64,000 nt of DNA. Origin: an uncultured Tateyamaria sp. GTDB lineage: Bacteria > Pseudomonadota > Alphaproteobacteria > Rhodobacterales > Rhodobacteraceae. Numbering within the stretch: the first letter of the stretch is position 1; each line of letters starts with the position of its first letter. Shown here one piece after another: positions 35,236 through 42,816 of this stretch. Location of the stretch: NCBI RefSeq assembly GCF_947496075.1, contig NZ_CANMBJ010000004.1:372001-436000 (forward strand), read 5' to 3'. The position numbers and the translations under genes are program-made. The notes under the pieces were generated by a model that ran no database searches, was not told where the DNA came from, and saw only the letters and a list, made by a program, of their open reading frames with translations.

Positions 35236-36279
35236 CTATCCGCGATCACGCGCCATGGCGATGGCATCTGCGACGGCCCGCACAGTTTGTCCGCGCAACG
35301 GGCCTGATGCGCAGAGTTCCCATATGCCTCTGTCTTTGCAGAATTGGTTCTGCGCTCTTATGGTCCGTGCGGTCATCTCTGCGGTGATACGACCCGAATA
35401 GTACCCAAGGCCGCGCAGCTCCTTCTGAAGTACACGAACCCAAGCGTTCTTGTTGATCCAAAACGCCGTACCTGCGACGCGCGCATAGTGTTCGGTTTCG
35501 GTGTCTTGCAGTACCTTTTCGGTCTCGATCCAGAACCGACCCGGGTTCAGGTCAGCAGCCAGCCGAACCCGTTCCATCAACAACGTGCGCCGCTGGATGC
35601 CGGGTACGCTTATCAAGGCTTCGCGTTGCCGGGTGATCTGGCTCCTTTTGTCTCGCTCACGGGTCAAATAGACAAGTGCCGCTTCCGCAAACCGTGCATC
35701 CCCCTCAAGACCAATTTGCACGACGCGTTTTACAATGTGATCCGGGGCTTGTCCGCGGATGCGGTTCCAGTTGTATCTTAACAAGAGATCGCGGGCAGCG
35801 TTTGCATCACCATCACGCGCCAACACACGCAGCATATGCTGGCCCAAGGCAGGATCTGATGCCGCACCAAATGCCCGATCGATATGCGCGGTACCCAGCA
35901 GTCGTGCTGTGCCCGGGTGCTGATCGCGCGCTGCCTGTTGCAAAAGGTGCAATGCAGCGTCTGCATGACCCAGTGCCAATTCTACCCGCGCCAGCGACGC
36001 AAAAGCCCAACGATGTCCGCTTGCAGTTGCGTGTTGATACCACCGCCGTGCGGCCGTCAGATCTTTGTGCGTCCCCAGGCCATGTCGATAGTAGTAGCCA
36101 ACCCGATTGGCCGCCGGGATGTGTCCCGAGTGCGCCAACACCAACATTGCGTCAAAGGCGGCTTCCGGATCATGCGTCTCCTGCGACTGGATCGCGTCGA
36201 ACTCCGAACGGCTGATGTCAGATTGGACAGCCGACGACAGCATCAGCACCAAAATAAGGGATCCAAGAACAGAGGGCAT
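35236..36279 (-). CDS. exported Sel1/TPR-like protein with peptidoglycan-binding-like C-terminus
   Basis: A 347-residue exported protein (signal peptide MPSVLGSLILVLMLSSAVQS). Residues about 30-170 hold degenerate Sel1/TPR helices, for example AANRVGYYYRHGLGTHKDLT and ARRWYQHATASGHRWAFASL. The C-terminal 90 residues (WVRVLQKELRGLGYYSGRIT) resemble a PG_binding_1 domain. Sel1-repeat lipoproteins such as AlgK act as scaffolds in polysaccharide export, and this is the last gene of the polysaccharide operon, so a periplasmic scaffold role is inferred. AAAGGAATGTC precedes the ATG at 36279. Confidence 0.7.
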   Translation of the reverse strand: MPSVLGSLILVLMLSSAVQSDISRSEFDAIQSQETHDPEAAFDAMLVLAHSGHIPAANRVGYYYRHGLGTHKDLTAARRWYQHATASGHRWAFASLARVELALGHADAALHLLQQAARDQHPGTARLLGTAHIDRAFGAASDPALGQHMLRVLARDGDANAARDLLLRYNWNRIRGQAPDHIVKRVVQIGLEGDARFAEAALVYLTRERDKRSQITRQREALISVPGIQRRTLLMERVRLAADLNPGRFWIETEKVLQDTETEHYARVAGTAFWINKNAWVRVLQKELRGLGYYSGRITAEMTARTIRAQNQFCKDRGIWELCASGPLRGQTVRAVADAIAMARDRG

Positions 36280-36301
36280 ATGACATTCCTTTTCCGTGTG
36301 C

Positions 36302-36326
36302 GGCGGCGCCCTGTTCGAACGCCGCC
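36302..36326 (-). other. intercistronic hairpin between RTX and Sel1 genes
   Basis: GGCGGCG and CGCCGCC form a perfect 7 bp stem around an 11-base loop in the 56 bp gap between the RTX gene and the Sel1-like gene. It may set mRNA stability or relative expression of the two genes. Confidence 0.35.
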
Positions 36327-36335
36327 TGGGATCGA

Positions 36336-37919
36336 TCAAAAAATCAGCAGGTCAACCACGCCATCAACGAAGGCGTCTCCGATGTCAGCGTGATCGCGGA
36401 CCAGGATGCTTTGCGCACCCGTCAGAGAGATCAGCAGATCTCCGTTTTCGTGCTGCTCGATATGCTCTGCAGCCCAAGTCTCGATGTCAAAAACAGCCGT
36501 GCCAAAGCTGAAGTCAGTCAGATCGATCACGTCCGCGTTGCCGCCATAGATGTTGATGTCGGTGATCTCGTCACGAAAAAAGCTGTTGGTTGCGTGGAAC
36601 ACAAAAACGTCGCTGCCCTGACCACCGGTGAGCGTGTTGCGACCACTGCCTCCGAAAAGAATATCGTTTCCAGTGCCTCCATCCAGGGTGTCACCCCCCG
36701 TGCCACCGTCCAGCGTGTCATTGCCCCAGGACCCTTCCAAAATGTCCTGACCTGCGCCTCCAAGCAGAAGATCGGTACCTGCCCCACCGTTCATAACATC
36801 GCCGCCAGCGCCCCCGTCGAGGGTGTCTGCGCCGTTTCCGCCGCCAAGCGTGTCCATGCCAGCGCCACCGTTCAGAATGTCGTTGCCCTGCTGCCCCTGC
36901 AGCAGGTCGTTGCCAGCGCCGCCGGACAGTTCGTCCGAACCTGCGCCTCCGTGCAATTCATCCGCGCCACCATCGCCAAACAGGGCGTCTGCACCCTGAC
37001 CACCACGCAAGGTGTCATTGCCTGCGCCACCCGACAAAAGGTCATCATCGGCGCGGCCGTACAGCGTGTCAGACCCATTTCCGCCAAAGAGCTGGTCGTT
37101 TCCAGATGCGCCGCCCAAGCGGTCATCACCATCGCCCCCAATGACGGTGTCATCACCATCGCCGGCCCAGATTTGATCTGCTCCGTTGCCGCCATCAATA
37201 TCGTCGCTGCCAGAGCCGCCAAAAAGCATGTCGTGACCGACACCACCCGAGAGGATATCGGCACCCTCTGCCCCGTGCAGCCTGTCGTCACCCGCGCCGC
37301 CGTCCAAGGCATCGTCACCCGCGCCGCCAAAAAGGCCGTCTGATCCAGTGCCCGACAAAAGTACGTCAGCCCCTGTTCCGCCATAGAGCCGGTCAAAGCC
37401 TTCGCCACCCTGCAATGTGTCATCGCCCTCGGCGCCGATCAGACGATCATTGGCATCGCCACCATGCATCAGGTCGTTTTCGGCGCCTCCATACAATCGG
37501 TCGAGGCCGGCACCGCCCGTCATCGTGTCGGCACCCGCACCACCATAGAGCCGATCGTTACCCGACCCGCCGTCCATGTGGTCATTGCCCAAGCCACCCC
37601 AAAGGCGGTCGTCGATCCCACCGCCTGCACCGCCGCCTGTACCACTGGTTTCACCACCGATCAGAACGTCATGTCCCGGGCCACCGAATAACCGATCGCT
37701 GCCCGTGGAGCCGTTGACTGTGTCGTCACCCGCGCCGCCGCGTACTGTGTCGTTGCCCGCCCCGGCATCGACCACATCTTCGCCCGCTTGGGCATAGACC
37801 TGGTCGGCGCTGTTGCCTGATGTGATGATATCGTCAGCGGCTTTGCCATGGATCCGGTCCGGCCCTGCGCCGCCATTGATCATATCCGCCTCAGGTGTGC
37901 CGTAGATGTGTCGTGTCAT
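36336..37919 (-). CDS. RTX calcium-binding repeat protein
   Basis: A 527-residue protein made almost wholly of nonapeptide RTX repeats (GGxGxDxLx), from about residue 14 to 430. Each pair of repeats should bind Ca2+ in a parallel beta-roll. There is no N-terminal signal peptide. The C-terminal 90 residues (FVFHATNSFFRDEITDINIY, then VIDLTDF and LLIF at the end) are typical of an uncleaved type I secretion signal. It has no recognisable catalytic domain. Lying in a polysaccharide operon, it may be a matrix protein binding the acidic polymer through calcium. No HlyB/HlyD exporter genes are nearby. Confidence 0.88.
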   Translation of the reverse strand: MTRHIYGTPEADMINGGAGPDRIHGKAADDIITSGNSADQVYAQAGEDVVDAGAGNDTVRGGAGDDTVNGSTGSDRLFGGPGHDVLIGGETSGTGGGAGGGIDDRLWGGLGNDHMDGGSGNDRLYGGAGADTMTGGAGLDRLYGGAENDLMHGGDANDRLIGAEGDDTLQGGEGFDRLYGGTGADVLLSGTGSDGLFGGAGDDALDGGAGDDRLHGAEGADILSGGVGHDMLFGGSGSDDIDGGNGADQIWAGDGDDTVIGGDGDDRLGGASGNDQLFGGNGSDTLYGRADDDLLSGGAGNDTLRGGQGADALFGDGGADELHGGAGSDELSGGAGNDLLQGQQGNDILNGGAGMDTLGGGNGADTLDGGAGGDVMNGGAGTDLLLGGAGQDILEGSWGNDTLDGGTGGDTLDGGTGNDILFGGSGRNTLTGGQGSDVFVFHATNSFFRDEITDINIYGGNADVIDLTDFSFGTAVFDIETWAAEHIEQHENGDLLISLTGAQSILVRDHADIGDAFVDGVVDLLIF

Positions 37920-37978
37920 AGTCTTTATTCCTCATTTCTGGGTTGGGCGTGCGCTTGCACGCGCACTTGATGGGGCCG

Positions 37979-39814
37979 TCAGGCCACGCGAATGGGTTTG
38001 TCCGGTACGATGTCGAGACGGATGACACGTTCGAGGTCTTCGGCGCGGACATCGATCAGGATGCTGAGCATCGACTCGAGAGTGAAATAGGCGCGTAGAA
38101 CGCGGAAAATCAGATACTCTGGCAAGGCGAAGACGCCCTTTGGAACGCCGTTCAGGAACGAGGCCAAAATGGCCATGATCGCTGGAGCACCCGTAGTAAC
38201 GGCCACGATGGATTGCCAAACGATTGGACTATTGGCGTTGAAGCCCAAGCCCCATTCGAGGCTGCCAAATATGATCAACGGCACCAGCATGGCCCGCCGG
38301 GCTGAATTGATCAGCATGTAAGGCAGTATGACCTTGCCGCGCAGTGTTTTGCCGCCGCCGTAGATCAGGTCCCGGCATCGCGATGAGATGTGGTAAATCG
38401 ACCGAAACCACCGCATCCGTTGTTCACGCATGTGGCTGTAGGACGACGGGACCTCGGACACGTAGCGCAGTTTGGGGTCCACCACCGAGTGAAAGCCCAA
38501 TTCGCCAATGCGCAGCGAGATATCGGTGTCTTCGCCGTTCATTCCTTCGACGAAACCACCAAGGTACCGGGGATGATGCGTGCGGTAGACCACGAACATG
38601 CCAGGGATGCCGACGACGCCGTTCACAGCACCCATTGCCACGGAATAGAAGCCATGTTTGACCAGCACTTCGAGCAAGCGGGCCCGATCAAAAAGGGCGC
38701 CGCCCGGGGGCACGGGTACACCCCCCACGACACCGACGCTTGGATCCGTGAAATACGGCATGGCGCGGGTGAAATTGTCTTCGCCCACCAGTGTGTCTGC
38801 ATCGACGCGCACCAGAAACTCGGTTTCGCATGCATCAAGCCCTGCATTGAGCGCATTAGACTTTCCAGGTTTGGGCACGTTGATCACGCGTCCCTTGGCC
38901 GCCTTGCAGGCTGCCAGCGTTTCACGGGCAATCTCTTCGGTATCGTCGGTAGAGTTGTTGTTCATGATCAGGATGTGAACGTCACCACCGTAGTGGGCAG
39001 CCGCGCGATCCATGGCGTTGATCGTGTCACGGATGATGTAGCTTTCGTTGTGTGCAGGCACGATGACCGACACGGGCGGCTTGAACTCTGGCGTGTTGGC
39101 CGTCAGCACGTCGTAGATTGCCAGCAGATAAAGCTGCCCGAACAGCACAGGCAGGAACAGGAAAACGCCCGGGCCGATCCCGCCCAACAGGGTCCAGTCG
39201 CGCATCAATTGCACAAGGTAAAGGTCCATCCCGCCCACCCAGATGGCGACGCCAGCCGCGATCACGATGGTCACGCCAAGACGGAGAAATGCCCGGAGTT
39301 GGCTGACGGGTATATGTTCGATCCGGATGCGGGCCGGCATGAACCCGCGCTCCAGCAGCTTGAAGGAATAGACGGCAAAGCCGAACAAACCTGACGTGAT
39401 CGCGCTGAAATGCAGCGACAAAGACGAGCCGATCAGATGGTGCGCGGTCGCATTGGCCAAATCGAACACAGCACAGCCAGCCAGAAAGGTCAGCGTCATG
39501 TCTAACCCGAAGAGTATACGGCCACGTGCACCGCCAGAACTGAAAGCGGCAAATGCTGCGAAGAACGAAATCAGAAAGATGCGGATCGCGATGGCATGGC
39601 GACCGGTATGCTGGGAAAAGACGTAGTCATGGTTTGGAAAGATCTGGGCAACCGTGTCGGTGTTGATCAGCCAAAGCTGAACGGCAGCCAACACGGTGAA
39701 AACGGCCAACATGCGTGGCGCCTGCCACACGGAAACAGGGCCAGCGAACCGCTTCGGCGCACTGTCGACCGAGATGTAATTGATCTGTTCGCGCTTGTCG
39801 TCGGCGGTGGTCAT
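37979..39814 (-). CDS. processive family 2 glycosyltransferase (polysaccharide synthase)
   Basis: A 611-residue inner-membrane synthase. About six membrane segments precede residue 235, the GT2 domain spans about 247-470, and three to four membrane segments follow. Catalytic landmarks are VSVIVPAHNE, KPGKSNALNAGL, the DAD motif (338-340), GEDTD (427-431) and EQRMRW (464-469), a QxxRW-type motif of processive enzymes such as BcsA, Alg8 and HasA. No PilZ domain is seen. Its ATG overlaps the stop of the BcsB-like gene by four bases. The polymer is unknown. Confidence 0.88.
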   Translation of the reverse strand: MTTADDKREQINYISVDSAPKRFAGPVSVWQAPRMLAVFTVLAAVQLWLINTDTVAQIFPNHDYVFSQHTGRHAIAIRIFLISFFAAFAAFSSGGARGRILFGLDMTLTFLAGCAVFDLANATAHHLIGSSLSLHFSAITSGLFGFAVYSFKLLERGFMPARIRIEHIPVSQLRAFLRLGVTIVIAAGVAIWVGGMDLYLVQLMRDWTLLGGIGPGVFLFLPVLFGQLYLLAIYDVLTANTPEFKPPVSVIVPAHNESYIIRDTINAMDRAAAHYGGDVHILIMNNNSTDDTEEIARETLAACKAAKGRVINVPKPGKSNALNAGLDACETEFLVRVDADTLVGEDNFTRAMPYFTDPSVGVVGGVPVPPGGALFDRARLLEVLVKHGFYSVAMGAVNGVVGIPGMFVVYRTHHPRYLGGFVEGMNGEDTDISLRIGELGFHSVVDPKLRYVSEVPSSYSHMREQRMRWFRSIYHISSRCRDLIYGGGKTLRGKVILPYMLINSARRAMLVPLIIFGSLEWGLGFNANSPIVWQSIVAVTTGAPAIMAILASFLNGVPKGVFALPEYLIFRVLRAYFTLESMLSILIDVRAEDLERVIRLDIVPDKPIRVA

Positions 39815-41370
39815 GACGCCACCCCGCCAATTTCAATGCCGGCCGGGGCGATCAGCAAAAAGGCGCGTGTTGCGGGCAAACCTTGGCCCGGTTGCAAAGG
39901 GCGCAGATCGACGGTGCCAGTGTCAGCGCCTTGGATCAGAACCCATACTGATCCGCTCTCTGGCAAGGATGGGTGCATGTCACCCGGGTTCACAATGACA
40001 ATATGCGCCGTCTGCTGCGCGGGTTTTAGAGTGGCGGATGGCGGCGCGATCTGCGCCAACCAACCGGCAATCTGTTCTGCTTGCATTGCAGTCAGCGACG
40101 CCGTCAAGGAAACATAGATCGGATCCAGTGCTCCAAGAACTGCGCGCAGGTCATCAATCGGTCCTGCGTAAACATCTTCGCCTGGCACCAATTGCGTTTC
40201 CGGCAGCATCTCTGCCACCAACTCGGGACCTTGATCGCACACACCGTTCCGCTCGGCGTTAGTGGTGGCGACGATCTCAATCTGGTTGTGCGCACCTTGC
40301 CAGTCCGCTGGCAGATCGATGCGGGCCTCGTATTCCCTTTGCTTTGACTTGAAGCTGTCCTGCAGAAGCAAGCGATTGTTCAGTGTCACCGTAAGTGACC
40401 ACAGGTGATCGCCGAAAAGATCGCCAAGAGCCAGTCGTACATCCAGGTAAGCCGGGATGCGCTGCTTGCCGCCGTCTTCAAGCGAGTAGCGCGCGCGCCA
40501 AGCCGTGGCGTGATGAAACCTGCGCACACCGGCATTCACACCGCTCTGCGCCAAGGCTTGGGGATCGTCCACGGTGGGTGCAGAAGCGCCGGAAACAGTC
40601 GCCAACACCTCGCGCAGGGCAACTGTGGTCAGTGCGTCCTCTTCGCCTGCCACCAGAAAAAAGGTGCGCAAACCATGCCGCTTTGCATCCACGCCCAGCA
40701 ACAGACGGCGCAACTGTTCGTCCCGTTGAAGCCACGCAGGCCACGACACCCGCACCACATCGCCCCACGCGTGGACGCGGTCTCGGGCGCTGACAAGTGG
40801 TTCATTCAATGTGAGGTGAAGAGCGCTGGTCGTCTCGATCTCGACGATGGCGGCGATACCGTCTTCTGGTCCGCACTGCTGTTGGGTGTCAGTGCCTTGC
40901 AGTGAGAAAGAGACGACCAGCTGGTCACCCGCAAAATCCGACAGTGACAACGGAATTTGCAGGGACCGTCCCGCCTCGCCCGGACGCAGCAACAGTTCGC
41001 CCCGGCGGGTATTGTGGATCGAGATGCGCAGCACCCCTTCCACCCCGGCCAGAACCTGAGTTGTCGCATTGATTTGGAGGTATCCGGACGTCGGGCGTGC
41101 ATCTTTGGGGAAGGTGAACGCGACGCTTTGATAGGCGGGAAAACCAGCCAGGATCACGGGGTCATCCGGGTTGGATCGAAGGATTTCAGCCGTGTCGTTG
41201 CCCGGGGCCGATGCCGCCAGGCGGTGTTCGAACACCAGCTGCGGTCCGGCTACGATCTGCCGGACCATGTGTTGACCTTGTTCCAGAATGTTCATGGTTG
41301 AAAGCAGGAGGGCAACGCCTGCCAACAAAAAACCCATAAGCCCAATGCCGATCATGCGCATGGCTGTCAC
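39811..41370 (-). CDS. BcsB-like periplasmic polysaccharide synthase partner
   Basis: A 519-residue protein with an N-terminal membrane anchor (about residues 7-27) and a large periplasmic part. The arrangement resembles cellulose synthase subunit B: a jelly-roll-like beginning with PTSGYLQINATTQVLAGVEG and an inner domain with a second carbohydrate-binding-like unit (LTVTLNNRLLLQDSFKSK). It lacks the C-terminal membrane helix usual in BcsB. Co-translation with the glycosyltransferase (ATGA overlap) supports a synthase complex in which this protein guides the emerging polymer. The identification rests on layout and context more than on identity. Confidence 0.65.
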   Translation of the reverse strand: MTAMRMIGIGLMGFLLAGVALLLSTMNILEQGQHMVRQIVAGPQLVFEHRLAASAPGNDTAEILRSNPDDPVILAGFPAYQSVAFTFPKDARPTSGYLQINATTQVLAGVEGVLRISIHNTRRGELLLRPGEAGRSLQIPLSLSDFAGDQLVVSFSLQGTDTQQQCGPEDGIAAIVEIETTSALHLTLNEPLVSARDRVHAWGDVVRVSWPAWLQRDEQLRRLLLGVDAKRHGLRTFFLVAGEEDALTTVALREVLATVSGASAPTVDDPQALAQSGVNAGVRRFHHATAWRARYSLEDGGKQRIPAYLDVRLALGDLFGDHLWSLTVTLNNRLLLQDSFKSKQREYEARIDLPADWQGAHNQIEIVATTNAERNGVCDQGPELVAEMLPETQLVPGEDVYAGPIDDLRAVLGALDPIYVSLTASLTAMQAEQIAGWLAQIAPPSATLKPAQQTAHIVIVNPGDMHPSLPESGSVWVLIQGADTGTVDLRPLQPGQGLPATRAFLLIAPAGIEIGGVAS

Positions 41371-41392
41371 CGTTTGGTTGAAATTGAGATAT

Positions 41393-41438
41393 CTCTCTCA
41401 CGCGGGGCCCACCTCCAAGCAGGCGCAGCGTGAGAGAG
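41393..41438 (-). other. 11 bp intercistronic hairpin in the polysaccharide operon
   Basis: CTCTCTCACGC (41393-41403) pairs perfectly with GCGTGAGAGAG (41428-41438), with a 24-base loop, in the gap between the SqdB-like and BcsB-like genes. No T tract follows on the minus strand, so an mRNA processing or stability element is more likely than a full terminator. Confidence 0.5.
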
Positions 41439-41444
41439 GGTTGA

Positions 41445-42665
41445 TCAGGCCGCTTTGCGTGCTTTCGGAGGGACGACGCCCGGGCGCTGATTGTCGGTCC
41501 ACGTCGACACACAGGGGATCATCCGGCGAATGCAGCGGTCGGCGTATTTGGCCGCGATCTGCTGCGTTTCGTCGATTAGGCCCTGTGCCAGCGTGACCGG
41601 TTGCAGACCCAGAGAGAGAAAGGTCTTGTTCGAGACGCGCAGGTCATTTTCGGCCGCCTCGTTGCGGGGATTGTCCACATAGGCAATGGATGCGCCTGAT
41701 GCGTCTGCCACCAGTTTTGCCAGCGACCGCACTGTGTGGGTTTCGGTCATCTGGTTCAGGATTGCGACTTTGCCGTCCTTGGCGGGTGGATTGTTAACGG
41801 CCAAGGCAAGGCATTTCACCGTATCCTGAATATGGATGAACGCGCGGGTTTGACCGCCGGTGCCATGCACCGTCAGGGGGTGACCAACCACCGCCTGCAT
41901 CAGAAACCGGTTCAGGACGGTGCCATAGTCGCCGTCATAATCGAAACGGTTGATCAGACGTTCATCAAGGCGGGTCTCTTCCGTCTGGGTTCCCCAAACA
42001 ATACCCTGATGCAGGTCCGTGATGCGCAGCCGGTCATTCTTGGCATAGAACTGGAACAGCAGCTGATCCATGGACTTGGTCATGTGGTACACGCTGCCCG
42101 GATTTGTGGGGTACAGAATGTCCCGCTTCATGATCTGCTTGTCATCGCCGGGGACATAGACAGGCAGGTAGCCTTCGGGAATTTCCAACCCGTCATCGTC
42201 ATAGCCGTAGACCCCCATGGTCCCCAGATGGACAAAGTGTGGGTCCAGGCCCAGCTCAACCGACGCTGCAAGCAGGTTGTGTGTGCCGGAGATGTTATTG
42301 TCGACCGTGTAACGCTTTTCGCTCGCGCCTTTCATCGAATAGGGGGCGGCGCGCTGTTCGCCGAAATGGATGATCGTGTCGGGCTTGCTGGCTGCCAACA
42401 ACGCGGTCACTGCGTCAAAGTCGCGGGCCACATCGATGTTTTCAAAGCGGATGGTCCGACCGGTATGCTCTTTCCAGGCGGCAATGCGATCGTCCATGGA
42501 TGCGATGGGGGTCAAGCTGTCCGCCCCCATCTGCGCGTCGATGTCACGGCGCGATAGGTTGTCGACGATGGTGATGTTGTGCCCCTGTGCCGACAGGTGC
42601 AGTGCCGTGGGCCAACCACAAAAACCGTCGCCACCAACCACAATAATGTCTTTTGAATATTCCAT
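41445..42665 (-). CDS. UDP-sulfoquinovose synthase-like epimerase (SqdB/SQD1 family)
   Basis: A 406-residue short-chain dehydrogenase-fold enzyme matching SqdB/SQD1. The NAD motif is GGDGFCGWPTALHLS (11-25), followed by DNLSRRDID, SLTPIASM and FGEQRAAPYSM (101-111). The active-site residues align with the plant enzyme: Thr149 in LGTMGVYG and Tyr193-His194 with Lys197 in VYHMTK. The NRFDYDGDYGTVLNRF and GHPLTVHGTGGQTRAF segments are also diagnostic. SqdB converts UDP-glucose and sulfite to UDP-sulfoquinovose. The usual lipid partner sqdC/sqdD is absent; instead the gene heads a polysaccharide operon. Confidence 0.82.
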   Translation of the reverse strand: MEYSKDIIVVGGDGFCGWPTALHLSAQGHNITIVDNLSRRDIDAQMGADSLTPIASMDDRIAAWKEHTGRTIRFENIDVARDFDAVTALLAASKPDTIIHFGEQRAAPYSMKGASEKRYTVDNNISGTHNLLAASVELGLDPHFVHLGTMGVYGYDDDGLEIPEGYLPVYVPGDDKQIMKRDILYPTNPGSVYHMTKSMDQLLFQFYAKNDRLRITDLHQGIVWGTQTEETRLDERLINRFDYDGDYGTVLNRFLMQAVVGHPLTVHGTGGQTRAFIHIQDTVKCLALAVNNPPAKDGKVAILNQMTETHTVRSLAKLVADASGASIAYVDNPRNEAAENDLRVSNKTFLSLGLQPVTLAQGLIDETQQIAAKYADRCIRRMIPCVSTWTDNQRPGVVPPKARKAA

Positions 42666-42788
42666 GTCTTTGTTCCCTCAGATGGGCCCCTCCAAGCGGC
42701 CCGTTGTAAGATGGACAAAGATTTACGCCCCTGACGCGCCATGCGCTGGGGTGAGGGGGTATAGGCCTCGGGGAATTGGAGCAGGACA

Positions 42789-42806
42789 ACTATCCCAAAG
42801 GATAGT
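42789..42806. promoter_or_regulatory. palindrome ACTATCC-CAAA-GGATAGT before the SqdB-like gene
   Basis: A perfect 7 bp inverted repeat with a CAAA spacer, 124 bp upstream of the SqdB-like start and just beyond the hybrid kinase stop. The same arrangement (CTATAC-CAAA-GTATAG) occurs at 45973-45988 before the LuxR-type regulator. Shared spacer and flanks suggest one regulator binds both. Confidence 0.6.
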
Positions 42807-42816
42807 GCACCTGTGC

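Noticed and set aside
36390-37343. Long plus-strand frame opposite the RTX gene
   Set aside because: It is the antisense shadow of repetitive GGxGxD codons; the minus frame has the expected RTX repeats and secretion tail.
36500-37900. Regularly spaced DNA repeats that could suggest a CRISPR array or tandem repeats
   Set aside because: The period is that of the 9-residue RTX repeats in a coding frame; units are degenerate and there are no unique spacers.
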